Below the pieces are notes generated by a model. It was not told the origin of the DNA and ran no database searches. It was given only the letters and a program-made list of their open reading frames with translations. Below are positions 12,065 through 20,518 of a DNA stretch of 64,000 nt, piece after piece. The stretch's first letter is position 1. The number at the start of each line of letters is the position of its first letter. Source of the stretch: [Empedobacter] haloabium. Its GTDB lineage: Bacteria; Pseudomonadota; Gammaproteobacteria; Burkholderiales; Burkholderiaceae_D. The stretch spans positions 682,001 to 746,000 of the forward strand of contig CP136508.1 in assembly GCA_008011715.2 (NCBI GenBank), in the 5' to 3' direction. Both the position numbers and the translations under genes were made by a program.

Positions 12065-12415
12065 TCAGACGCCCCAGATGATGTCGTCGCCATGGTCTCG
12101 CGCGGCGCGCAGCATTTCCAGCAGCGGATAGGCCCGTTGGGCAAAGCCGACGTGGTTGCGCTCGGCGATTTCCGGCGTTTCGCCCTCGTCCGGCAGCGTA
12201 TGCGCGTGGGTGTGGGCGGCGTGATCCGCTTCCACTTCCGGGTGAAGTTTGCTCAGTTCGACCTCGTGTTCCAGCAGCTGCACCGCATGGGCGGCCTCGG
12301 CCGCGGTAATGACGCCGCGGCTGGGATTCTTCTGCAGCAGGTCGAGGATACGCTGGGCATGCTCCAGGTACATCGTGAGTCCGGCCGAGGATTTCGATTT
12401 GAACGTGATTAACAT
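12065..12415 (-). CDS. DUF1840 domain-containing protein
   Basis: A 116-residue soluble protein starting MLITFKSKSSAGLTMYLEHA and containing LLQKNPSRGVITAAEAAHAV. This pattern is typical of the DUF1840 family of Beta/Gammaproteobacteria, whose function is unknown. A His/Glu-rich stretch (HPEVEADHAAHTHAHTLP, about residues 58-75) is suggestive of metal contact but is not proof. The C-terminus (ARDHGDDIIWGV) fits the family. It is monocistronic, on the same strand as the lipoprotein gene upstream (76-base gap). Confidence 0.85.
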   Translation of the reverse strand: MLITFKSKSSAGLTMYLEHAQRILDLLQKNPSRGVITAAEAAHAVQLLEHEVELSKLHPEVEADHAAHTHAHTLPDEGETPEIAERNHVGFAQRAYPLLEMLRAARDHGDDIIWGV

Positions 12416-12491
12416 GGCGCTTCCTGTCTTGTTGTTTTAGTGGTTTAACGATATTACGACTACTCGGCACCGATTGTGCGCACACGTACGC

Positions 12492-12995
12492 TCAGCCCAC
12501 CTTGAACGAGCGGAGAAACGTGTCCGCTTCCTCCCGGCTGACGGCATTGTCGGGGCCGACCACGATGACCTGGTAGGCACGTTTGCCGCGCGCCAGGAAA
12601 CGGCCGCGCAAGGTCACCGGCTGGCCGCCGCGGGCGCCGTGCGCTTCCACCTCGAAACCGCCGTCGCGCGTCGATTCGATGGGCCGCGCCGCGCCGATAT
12701 TGCGCACCATGGCTGCTTTCATCGCCTGTACCGCGAGCTGGGCATGGTCCGCATCGGCCAGCTCGGCGCTGCCGACGGCAAACACCGTGCCGTCGATATC
12801 GGTCGCGGCCATCGTCATCGACGCCTTCTGGCCGTTCAGGTCGACCGGGCGCGTGTGCGTTGCCGGTTTGCCCGGAAACAGCACGGCGTAAGGGGCCTGG
12901 CTGCCGCGATAGTCGCGCCAGTCGAATTTCGGGCTGCAGGCCGCCAACGTCACGGCGGCCAGCAGCGCGGCCAGCAGGGAAATGGGTGGGGTCAT
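12492..12995 (-). CDS. Small predicted lipoprotein of unknown function
   Basis: 167 residues. The ATG at 12993-12995 gives a short hydrophobic leader ending in a lipobox (LAAC, Cys20), so the mature protein is likely lipidated and periplasmic or outer-membrane facing. The mature part begins SPKFDWRDYRGSQAPYAVLFPGKP and ends EEADTFLRSFKVG. Proteins of this shape are often annotated only as hypothetical or transmembrane. I do not recognise a catalytic motif. A longer frame reaching 13667 is a shadow of comM. Confidence 0.75.
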   Translation of the reverse strand: MTPPISLLAALLAAVTLAACSPKFDWRDYRGSQAPYAVLFPGKPATHTRPVDLNGQKASMTMAATDIDGTVFAVGSAELADADHAQLAVQAMKAAMVRNIGAARPIESTRDGGFEVEAHGARGGQPVTLRGRFLARGKRAYQVIVVGPDNAVSREEADTFLRSFKVG

Positions 12996-13048
12996 GGTGC
13001 GATGGTAGCAGTGCGTCCGCCACCGCGCCATAGCGCGGCGGCGCCGGT

Positions 13049-14563
13049 TCACGATTGCCGCACCGAGCGGCGGAACTGGATGGCTTCGGCCACGTGCCGC
13101 TCGTTGATCGTGGCGGCACCGGCCAGGTCGGCAATCGTGCGCGCGACCCGCAGCACACGGTGATAAGCCCGCGCCGACCAGTGGAATTGCAGCATGGCCT
13201 TGTGCAGCAGGTCCTGCCCGGCCCGTTCGGTCTTGCACCAGCGGTCGATCTCGCGCGCGCTCAGGTGGCTGTTGTTCTTGTGCTGGCGCGCCAGCTGGCG
13301 CCGCAGCGCTTCCTCGACGCGGGCGGCGATCGCGCTGGACGGCTCTCCGGCCGTGTCGCCCAGCAGCGTCTCCGGACTGACAGGGCCGACCTCGAGCTGG
13401 ATGTCGATGCGATCGAGCAGCGGTCCGGAGATGCGGCCCTGGTAGCGCGCCACCGCCTCCGGCGTGCAGCGGCATTGCGCCGCCGGGTGGCCGAGGAAGC
13501 CGCATGGGCATGGATTCATCGCCGCGATCAATTGGAAGCGGGCCGGGAAGTCGGCCTGGCGTGCCGCCCGCGAGATCGTCACCTGACCCGATTCGAGCGG
13601 CTGGCGTAGTACCTCCAGCACGCGCCGCTCGAATTCCGGCAGCTCGTCCAGGAACAGCACGCCGCAATGGGCCAGTGAAATCTCGCCAGGGCGCGGCACG
13701 CTGCCGCCGCCGACCAATGCCACCGCGGACGACGTATGGTGCGGCGAACGGAACGGGCGCTGCTTCCAGCGCGCCAGCGCGAAGGCGCCCGTCAGCGACT
13801 GCACCGCCGCCGCCTCCAGCGCCTCGTCGTCCGTCATCGGTGGCAGGATGCCGGTGAAGCGCGACGCCAGCATCGTCTTGCCCGCGCCGGGCGGGCCCAG
13901 CAGCAAAACGCTGTGGCCACCGGCGGCGGCCACCTCCAGCGCCCGGCGTGCGCGTTGCTGGCCTTTGACGTCGGCAAAGTCCGGATAGGTCGTCACGGCG
14001 GCGGCCGGGCTGGGCCGGTGACGGGGCAGGCGCAGCGCGTCGTCGGCGGCGCGAAAGTGATTGCAGACTTCGAGCAGGCTGGCGGCCGGGTAGACGGCGA
14101 CATCCCTCACCAGGGCCGCTTCGTCGGCGTTTGCGTACGGCAGCACGAACGCGCCACCGTCGCCGGCACTGCGCTGCACCGCGAACGTCATGGCCAGCGC
14201 GCCGCGGATCGGGCGCAGTTCTCCCGTCAGCGACAGCTCGCCAGCAAATTCATAGCGCGCCAGCGGTGGGGCGGGGATCTGGCCGGACGCGGCCAGGATG
14301 CCCAATGCGATCGGCAGGTCGAAGCGGCCGGACTCCTTCGGCAGGTCGGCCGGTGCCAGGCTGACGGTGATGCGGCGCTGTGGCATGTCGAAGCCGGCCG
14401 TCAGGATGGCCGCGCGCACGCGGTCGCGCGCTTCCTTTACCTCGGTCTCCGCCAGGCCCACGATATGAAAGGCCGGCAATCCGTTGGCCAGGTGCACCTC
14501 GACGCTGACCGGCGGCGCTTCCATGCCCGTCAGGGCACGGCTTTTCACGACGGCAAGGCTCAT
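13049..14563 (-). CDS. comM: ComM/YifB-family Mg-chelatase-like AAA+ ATPase
   Basis: 504 residues from the ATG at 14561-14563 (MSLAVVKSRALTGMEAPPVS). The N-terminal part is a Lon-protease-like (ChlI) domain. An AAA+ domain follows, with Walker A GPPGAGKT (Lys229) and the sensor/lid segments of Mg chelatase subunit I, then a C-terminal domain ending HVAEAIQFRRSVRQS. ComM homologues are hexameric DNA helicases that promote branch migration during natural transformation and recombination of imported DNA. The length is normal for the family. An upstream in-frame extension is not needed, since family members begin with MSLAVV-like sequences. It lies alone between the lipoprotein and a PEP-CTERM gene. 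Confidence 0.93.
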   Translation of the reverse strand: MSLAVVKSRALTGMEAPPVSVEVHLANGLPAFHIVGLAETEVKEARDRVRAAILTAGFDMPQRRITVSLAPADLPKESGRFDLPIALGILAASGQIPAPPLARYEFAGELSLTGELRPIRGALAMTFAVQRSAGDGGAFVLPYANADEAALVRDVAVYPAASLLEVCNHFRAADDALRLPRHRPSPAAAVTTYPDFADVKGQQRARRALEVAAAGGHSVLLLGPPGAGKTMLASRFTGILPPMTDDEALEAAAVQSLTGAFALARWKQRPFRSPHHTSSAVALVGGGSVPRPGEISLAHCGVLFLDELPEFERRVLEVLRQPLESGQVTISRAARQADFPARFQLIAAMNPCPCGFLGHPAAQCRCTPEAVARYQGRISGPLLDRIDIQLEVGPVSPETLLGDTAGEPSSAIAARVEEALRRQLARQHKNNSHLSAREIDRWCKTERAGQDLLHKAMLQFHWSARAYHRVLRVARTIADLAGAATINERHVAEAIQFRRSVRQS

Positions 14564-14648
14564 GGCTTCCCCAGTACGGCTGCGTATCCTCCGATCGTAG
14601 AAGATCGGGCGCCGCCGCCTTTGCGCCGCCACAAGCCCGGCGGGTGCG

Positions 14649-15743
14649 CTAGCTGGCGCGCCGCTGGCGCCGGGCCGCCAAAGCGAGCAGGGCCAGGCCG
14701 GTGCCGAGCAGGCCATACGTGGCCGGTTCCGGCACCGGCGTCAGCAACACCCAGGAGCAGTCGCTGCCCTGGCAGCCCACCCCCAGGATCGTGCCGCTAT
14801 CGTTGATGTCGGCGACATCGCGGATGGTCCAGCCTGGCTGGTCCAGCAGGCCGGCCAGCAGCACGATTTCGCCGTCGCTGTACAGGAAACCCGCGCCGCC
14901 CTGGCCGGGCGCGAACAGCCGGCCGACGACGTCGCCGCGGTTGTTGATGGCACTGGCACTGGAAAAACTGTAACCCGGCTGTGACAAGGTGGTGGTCTCG
15001 CCCTCCTGCCAGATCACCGCGCTGGCTGTCGACGTGCCGCTGTTGGCCAGCACCTGGCCCGCGTTGTTGATGTCGAAGGCATAGTAATTGTCGGCCAGGC
15101 CGAGGTCCTGCATCGCACCGTTGCGGTAGATGAACGAGCGGCGGCGGTCGTCGGCATCGAGGCTGAAGCCGACGACGATACCGTTGTCGTTGATTCCGGC
15201 GCCCATGCTGAAGTTGCCACCCAGCGTGCCCAGGTCATGTACCTGGCCATTGCTGAACGTCGCCGCGTGGGTGTACGGGATGAGGTTGCCGTAGTCGTCG
15301 TAGAAGCCGCCGTTGACGGCACTGGTGCCGGCCAGCAGGCCATTGCCGCTGATGCGGTTGACGACGCCGTAGCCCAGCCCGTCCGGCGTCGTGCGCAGGG
15401 TGGGCAGCGACTCGACGACGCCGTTGCGCCATAGTCCCGTTTCCTGCACGTTCTGCGGCGGCCCTTCCTCGACCCGCATCAGCCCGACCGCACCATTGTC
15501 GCCGAACGCCGTGATCGCGGTGGGTTGATCGCTCAGCTGCGGAATCAGGGTGAGCTGGCCGTCGGCGGCGCGTATGTAGCCTTGGCCGCCCAGGTAACCC
15601 GTGGCGGCGCCGGCATTGTTCAGATGGGTCCAGCGGGTGGTGCCGTCCGGGGACAGCGTGGTGATGGAATAGGCCGGGGCCGCAAATGCCGTGCCCGACA
15701 GCAAAAGGGCGGACGTCGCCAGCGCGAATGCGTGCTTTACCAT
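14649..15743 (-). CDS. PEP-CTERM sorted protein with HAF-type repeats
   Basis: 364 residues. The signal peptide is 1-21. The body is made of repeated beta units of the HAF type: INDNGIVVGFSLDADDRRRSFIYRNG, INNAGQVLANSGTSTASAVIW, INNRGDVVGRLFAPGQGGAGFLY, INDSGTILG. The C-terminus has the exosortase signal: VPEPATYGLLG, a hydrophobic helix, then ARRQRR. PEP-CTERM proteins are cleaved by exosortase at the envelope and linked to exopolysaccharide production. The exosortase is not in this window. The RBS GGAGATCACC lies upstream. The function of the individual protein is unknown. Confidence 0.9.
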   Translation of the reverse strand: MVKHAFALATSALLLSGTAFAAPAYSITTLSPDGTTRWTHLNNAGAATGYLGGQGYIRAADGQLTLIPQLSDQPTAITAFGDNGAVGLMRVEEGPPQNVQETGLWRNGVVESLPTLRTTPDGLGYGVVNRISGNGLLAGTSAVNGGFYDDYGNLIPYTHAATFSNGQVHDLGTLGGNFSMGAGINDNGIVVGFSLDADDRRRSFIYRNGAMQDLGLADNYYAFDINNAGQVLANSGTSTASAVIWQEGETTTLSQPGYSFSSASAINNRGDVVGRLFAPGQGGAGFLYSDGEIVLLAGLLDQPGWTIRDVADINDSGTILGVGCQGSDCSWVLLTPVPEPATYGLLGTGLALLALAARRQRRAS

Positions 15744-15852
15744 GGTGATCTCCTGAACGAAGCAACAAAGGAAAACAGGCGTGACTGGACGATCCTACCG
15801 CCGCGGCGCGCGGCGGTGGTTGTGGCAGACGATAGTATTTTGCTATTCGAGG

Positions 15853-15874
15853 TGCCGGCACCCAGGTGCCGGCA
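15853..15874 (-). terminator. Strong hairpin downstream of ubiK
   Basis: TGCCGGCACC and GGTGCCGGCA form a 9-10 bp stem starting nine bases beyond the ubiK stop. There is no T-tract, so termination is only suggested by position. Confidence 0.4.
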
Positions 15875-15882
15875 GGGGAGGG

Positions 15883-16137
15883 TTACAGCGGGGTTTTTTC
15901 GGCGGCCAGCTTCGCTTCCAGCTCGGCCAGACGCGTCTCCAGCAGCTCCAGGCGGGCGCGGGTCTTGGCCAGCACCTGCGCCTGGATGTCGAACTCCTCG
16001 CGCGTGACGAGGTCGAGGCGGGCAAAGCCCTGCGTCATCATCGACTTGACGTTCTTTTCGATATCTTTCGCGGGCGAGTTCTGGATCACATGGTTGATCT
16101 TGTTTTGCAGGTCGTTGAAGAAGGTGTTCATGTCCAC
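15883..16137 (-). CDS. ubiK: Ubiquinone biosynthesis accessory factor UbiK (BMFP family)
   Basis: 84 residues, almost entirely helical. The N-terminal amphipathic part (MDMNTFFNDLQNKINHVIQN) and the C-terminal coiled coil (about 45-82, LAKTRARLELLETRLAELEAKLAAEK) are typical of the BMFP/YqiC family. UbiK assists aerobic ubiquinone synthesis, probably by linking Ubi enzymes to lipid through UbiJ. The length is typical. It is divergent from the porin-glnK-amtB unit, with regulatory sites for that unit in the 219-base gap. Confidence 0.9.
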   Translation of the reverse strand: MDMNTFFNDLQNKINHVIQNSPAKDIEKNVKSMMTQGFARLDLVTREEFDIQAQVLAKTRARLELLETRLAELEAKLAAEKTPL

Positions 16138-16163
16138 GATGGGCTCCAGTAGGGTGTCTCTCG

Positions 16164-16182
16164 TCGCACCAGGTTAGTGCGA
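16164..16182 (+). promoter_or_regulatory. Putative NtrC binding site
   Basis: TCGCAC-N7-GTGCGA is a perfect dyad, with the spacing of the enterobacterial NtrC site (TGCAC-N7-GTGCA). It lies about 100 bases upstream of the sigma-54 promoter element. A further half site, GGTGCG, occurs at about 16198-16203. Confidence 0.6.
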
Positions 16183-16265
16183 CGCCAGAGATTATTTGGT
16201 GCGAATAGGTCGGCCTTGTGTCTTGCTATCAGCTATCGACGCAGCAATAAATCCTCAAAAATTGC

Positions 16266-16281
16266 TGGCACGCATTCTGCT
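16266..16281 (+). promoter_or_regulatory. Putative sigma-54 promoter of the porin-glnK-amtB unit
   Basis: TGGCAC-N5-CTGCT matches the -24/-12 consensus (TGGCAC-N5-TTGCA/T) except for one base in the -12 box. The GG and GC are exactly 10 bases apart as required. It is 75 bases upstream of the porin start. Confidence 0.65.
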
Positions 16282-16356
16282 TAGCTAAAGATCAAAGCTT
16301 TGACGATCGACCTGAATTTTAAACCGCAATAAAAGTTCACTCCAAAGGAAATCGCC

Positions 16357-17112
16357 ATGAACCACCCGAGCAAGTGCCTGCCCCTCGCCATTCTCCTGTG
16401 TGCCGCCTGCGCGGCAGGCCAAGCGGGCGCGCAGGAAGGCACCGCTGCACCCCAGGCGAAGCCGGACAACGAGATCAGCTTCAATGCGGCCGTCACCAGC
16501 GATTACCGTTACCGCGGGATTTCGCAAACACGCTTGAAACCCGCGCTGCAAGGCGGCGCCGACTGGGTCAACAACCCGACGGGTTTCTATGCCGGCACCT
16601 GGCTGTCCACCATCAAGTGGGTCAAGGACGGCGGTGGCGACGGCAGCATCGAATGGGACCTGTATGCCGGCAAGCGCGGCGAGCTGGCACCCGGCGTGTC
16701 GTATGACGTGGGCGGCCTCGGCTACGTCTACCCGTCCAATTCACTGCCGACCAGCGCCAACACGTTCGAGCTGTACGGCCAGCTGGGCTACGGCCCGGCC
16801 ACGCTGAAATACTCGCACTCGCTGACCAATCTGTTCGGCTTTGCCGACAGCAAGAACAGCCAGTACCTGGACGCCTCCGTCAACCAGGAGCTGGCGCAGG
16901 GCTTCATCCTGAACCTGCACGTGGGCCACCAGAAGGTCAAGGGCAACAGCTATGCCGACTATACCGACTGGAAAGTGGGCATCACGAAGGACTTCGGCGT
17001 CGCCACCGTCGCGCTGGCCTACGTCGACACCAATACCGACAGCTATCTCGCACCGAACGGCAAGAACCTCGGCAAGTCCGGTGTGGTGCTGACCGTCTCC
17101 AAAACTTTTTAA
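16357..17112 (+). CDS. TorF-family putative porin
   Basis: 251 residues with a signal peptide (1-25, cleavage near AGAQ). An outer-membrane beta-barrel follows, beginning EISFNAAVTSDYRYRGISQTR, the hallmark of the Gcw_chp/TorF porin-like family, and ending in the terminal aromatic VSKTF. The RBS AAAGGAAATCGCC precedes the ATG. It is the first gene of a unit with glnK (12-base gap) and amtB behind a putative NtrC/sigma-54 control region. A role in letting ammonium or another nitrogen source through the outer membrane is inferred from this context only. Confidence 0.88.
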   Translation: MNHPSKCLPLAILLCAACAAGQAGAQEGTAAPQAKPDNEISFNAAVTSDYRYRGISQTRLKPALQGGADWVNNPTGFYAGTWLSTIKWVKDGGGDGSIEWDLYAGKRGELAPGVSYDVGGLGYVYPSNSLPTSANTFELYGQLGYGPATLKYSHSLTNLFGFADSKNSQYLDASVNQELAQGFILNLHVGHQKVKGNSYADYTDWKVGITKDFGVATVALAYVDTNTDSYLAPNGKNLGKSGVVLTVSKTF

Positions 17113-17463
<351 letters not shown>

Positions 17464-17478
17464 GCAAGGGGAAACTGA

Positions 17479-18996
17479 ATGAAAAAAATGATAACAACAA
17501 TGCTGGCGGGGATGGCGTTCCTGATGGCGGTCGGCACGGCGGTGCCGGCATGGGCGCAGGATGCCCAGCCCGCCGCCGTGGCGACCACGGCCACGACCGA
17601 GGCGCCTGCGGCGACGCCGGCCGCCCCGGCCGCTGTCGCCGCCCCGGCACCGGCCGCGGCGCCGGCCGCGCCGGTCCCGCACAAGGGCGATACGGCCTGG
17701 ATGTTCGTCGCCACCCTGCTGGTGATCATGATGACGATCCCCGGCCTGGCGCTGTTCTACGGCGGCCTGGTGCGTTCGAAGAACATGCTGTCCGTACTGA
17801 TGCAGGTCTTCACGATCTTCTCGCTGATCATCGTGCTGTGGTGCCTGTATGGCTACTCGTTCGCGTTCACGGAAGGTAACAGCGTGATCGGCTCGGCCGG
17901 CCGCGCGCTGCTGAACGGCATCTACGATCCCGCCAAGGGCTTTGCCGTCGCGGCGACCTTCAGCAAGGGCGTCGTCATTCCCGAATTTATCTTTGTCGCA
18001 TTCCAGGGCACGTTCGCGGCCATCACCTGCGCGCTGATCGTCGGTGCGTTCGCCGAGCGCGCACGCTTTGCCGCCGTGCTGGCCTTCATCGTGCTGTGGT
18101 TCACGTTCTCCTACCTGCCGATCGCGCACATGGTCTGGTTCTGGACGGGCCCCGATGCGATCACGGACGCCGCCGCGCTGACGGCCGAGAGCGCCAAGGC
18201 CGGCTATATCTGGCAGAAGGGCGCGCTGGACTTCGCCGGCGGCACCGTCGTGCACATCAATGCCGCCGTGGCCGGCATCGTGGGTGCGTTCATGATCGGC
18301 AAGCGTGTCGGCCTGGGCCGCGAATCGATGGCGCCGCACTCGCTGACACTGACGATGGTCGGTGCCTCGCTGCTGTGGGTGGGCTGGTTCGGCTTCAACG
18401 CCGGCTCGGCACTGGAAGCGGGCGACATCGCCGCGCTCGCTTTCGTCAACACCTTGCTGGCGACGGCGGCTGCCGCCGTGTCGTGGTTGATGGCCGAATG
18501 GGTACTGAAGGGCAAGCCTTCGATGCTGGGCGCCGCGTCCGGCGCCGTCGCCGGCCTGGTCGCCATCACCCCGGCGGCGGGCTTCGTCGGCCCGATGGGC
18601 GGCTTGGTCATCGGCCTGCTCGCTGGTATAGTCTGCCTGTGGGGCGTAAACGGCCTGAAGCGCATGCTGGGCGCGGACGACTCGCTGGACGTGTTCGGCG
18701 TGCACGGCGTCGGCGGTATCCTGGGAGCGATCCTGACGGGCGTGTTCGCCGCGCCGTCGCTGGGTGGCCAGGGCATTTGGGACTATGTCGCCAACGCTGC
18801 CTCCGCCGACTATTCGATCGGCGGCCAGGTCATCACGCAGGCCACGGCAGTCGGCATCACGATCGCCTGGTCGGGCATCGTGTCGCTGATCGCCTACAAG
18901 CTGGTCGACGTCGTCATCGGCCTGCGTGTACCGGAAGAGCAGGAGCGCGAAGGCCTGGACATCACGAGCCACGGCGAATCGGCGTATCACTCCTGA
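17479..18996 (+). CDS. amtB: Ammonium transporter AmtB
   Basis: 505 residues. It has a signal peptide (1-27), an Ala/Pro-rich linker (about 28-68), then the eleven-helix Amt core. Recognisable motifs are ALFYGGLVRSKNMLSVLMQ (about 91-109) and the pore twin histidines in LPIAHMVWFW (His217) and FGVHGVGG (His409). The core conducts ammonium as ammonia plus proton and signals through GlnK. The C-terminal cytoplasmic tail VPEEQEREGLDITSHGESAYHS is the part GlnK contacts. RBS AAGGGGAA. The periplasmic Ala/Pro linker is longer than in E. coli AmtB but common in Betaproteobacteria. An intrinsic terminator follows. Confidence 0.97.
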   Translation: MKKMITTMLAGMAFLMAVGTAVPAWAQDAQPAAVATTATTEAPAATPAAPAAVAAPAPAAAPAAPVPHKGDTAWMFVATLLVIMMTIPGLALFYGGLVRSKNMLSVLMQVFTIFSLIIVLWCLYGYSFAFTEGNSVIGSAGRALLNGIYDPAKGFAVAATFSKGVVIPEFIFVAFQGTFAAITCALIVGAFAERARFAAVLAFIVLWFTFSYLPIAHMVWFWTGPDAITDAAALTAESAKAGYIWQKGALDFAGGTVVHINAAVAGIVGAFMIGKRVGLGRESMAPHSLTLTMVGASLLWVGWFGFNAGSALEAGDIAALAFVNTLLATAAAAVSWLMAEWVLKGKPSMLGAASGAVAGLVAITPAAGFVGPMGGLVIGLLAGIVCLWGVNGLKRMLGADDSLDVFGVHGVGGILGAILTGVFAAPSLGGQGIWDYVANAASADYSIGGQVITQATAVGITIAWSGIVSLIAYKLVDVVIGLRVPEEQEREGLDITSHGESAYHS

Positions 18997-19015
18997 TTCG
19001 GCCGTTTTCGCCGTG

Positions 19016-19042
19016 AAAAGCGCCCCGCTGGGGCGCTTTTTT
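19016..19042 (+). terminator. Terminator of the glnK-amtB unit
   Basis: An 11-bp stem (19016-19026 with 19030-19040), GC-rich, GCT loop and a run of six T residues, 20 bases after the amtB stop. Confidence 0.92.
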
Positions 19043-19122
19043 GCTTTTTGAACCTTTAAATTGCCAGTTTTGCCCCGATTTGGTGAATTCGCAATCCGCC
19101 CGACCGACTACAAGGATGTAAC

Positions 19123-20421
19123 ATGGTGCCCCACCTCGTCACGGCCCTGACCGGACCGCTGCTCGACCTCGAAGAGAAAATCATTGCCGCCACGCCCGCC
19201 ATCGAACGCTGGTTCCGGCTGGAGTGGCAGGAGCATACGCCGCCGTTCTATTGCTCCGTCGATCTGCGCAATGCGGGCTATAAACTGGCACCGGTCGATA
19301 CCAACCTGTTCCCGGGCGGCTTCCACCACCTGGCCACGGAAATGCTGCCGCTGTCGGTGCAGGCGGCCATGGCCGCGATCGACAAATACTGCCCGGACGC
19401 GCGCAACCTGCTGATGATTCCGGAAAGCCACAACCGTCATCCGACGTATCTGGAGAACGTGGCGCGGCTGATGCAGATCTTCCGCCAGACCGGCCTGCAC
19501 GTGCGCCTGGGTACCCTGAATCCCGAGATCACGCAGCCGACGCCGCTGGCGCTGCCGGACGGCAACATGCTGGTCGTCGAGCCGCTGGAGCGTTCGCCCA
19601 ACGGGCGCCGCCTGGGGCTGAAGGATTTCGACCCCTGCACCATCCTGCTGAACAACGACCTGTCCGCCGGCATTCCGGACATCCTGCAGAACATCCACGA
19701 GCAGAGCCTGCTGCCGCCGCTGCACGCGGGCTGGGCGCTGCGCCGCAAGAGCAACCACTTCACGGCCTACGACGAAGTGGCCAAGAAATTCGGCAAGCTG
19801 ATCGGCGTGGACCCGTGGATGGTCAACCCGTTCCACGCCAAGTGCGGTGAAGTCGACCTGCAGAGCGGCGAGGGACAGGATTGCCTGGCCGGTAACGTCG
19901 ACGCGGTGCTGGCCAAGATCCGCAAGAAATACAAGGAATACGGCATCAAGGAAAAACCGTTTGTCATCGTCAAGCCGGACGCGGGCACCTACGGCAAGGG
20001 CATCATCAGCATCCGCGACGCGGCCGAGCTGAAGGACCTGTCGCCCGCGCAGCGCGAGAAAATGTCGGTGGTGAAGGATGGCAAGGCCGTGACGGACCTG
20101 AACATCCAGGAAGGCGTGCCCACCTTCGAGAGCATCAAGGAATCCGTGGCGGAGCCGGTGGTCTACATGATCGACCGCTACGTCGTTGGCGGCTTCTACC
20201 GCGTGCACGCCGAGCGGGGCGTGGACCAGAACCTGTACGGCCCGGGCTCGCAATACGTGCCGCTGGCGTTTGCCCAGCAGCACGCGATTCCGGACCTGAA
20301 GGCCAAGCCGGGCACGGCCGCGCCGAACCGCTTCTATGTCTACGGCGTCGTCGCGCGGCTGGCGCTGCTGGCCGCTTCGCTGGAAATGGAGCGTACCGAC
20401 CCGAATCCGGAAGTGTACTGA
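19123..20421 (+). CDS. gshA: Glutamate--cysteine ligase (proteobacterial ATP-grasp-like type)
   Basis: 432 residues. Catalyses ATP-dependent joining of glutamate and cysteine, the first step of glutathione synthesis. The sequence fits the Betaproteobacteria/Acidithiobacillus GshA type rather than the E. coli type. Conserved stretches include PPFYCSVDLRNAGYKLAPVD, NLFPGGFHHL, IPESHNRHPTYLENV and FVIVKPDAGTYGKGI. The last is ATP-grasp-like. The gene starts after the amtB terminator and is followed after 97 bases by gshB, giving both steps of the pathway. The start at 19123 is preceded by AAGGATG. Confidence 0.93.
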   Translation: MVPHLVTALTGPLLDLEEKIIAATPAIERWFRLEWQEHTPPFYCSVDLRNAGYKLAPVDTNLFPGGFHHLATEMLPLSVQAAMAAIDKYCPDARNLLMIPESHNRHPTYLENVARLMQIFRQTGLHVRLGTLNPEITQPTPLALPDGNMLVVEPLERSPNGRRLGLKDFDPCTILLNNDLSAGIPDILQNIHEQSLLPPLHAGWALRRKSNHFTAYDEVAKKFGKLIGVDPWMVNPFHAKCGEVDLQSGEGQDCLAGNVDAVLAKIRKKYKEYGIKEKPFVIVKPDAGTYGKGIISIRDAAELKDLSPAQREKMSVVKDGKAVTDLNIQEGVPTFESIKESVAEPVVYMIDRYVVGGFYRVHAERGVDQNLYGPGSQYVPLAFAQQHAIPDLKAKPGTAAPNRFYVYGVVARLALLAASLEMERTDPNPEVY

Positions 20422-20518
20422 CGCGAGCTTGCCACTGCGCCGGCGGCCCCGGCGGGGCGGGCGATGCCATCGAAGAAACTCGGCTAAAATCGGTCAATTA
20501 CTTCGAATGGATGCGCCA

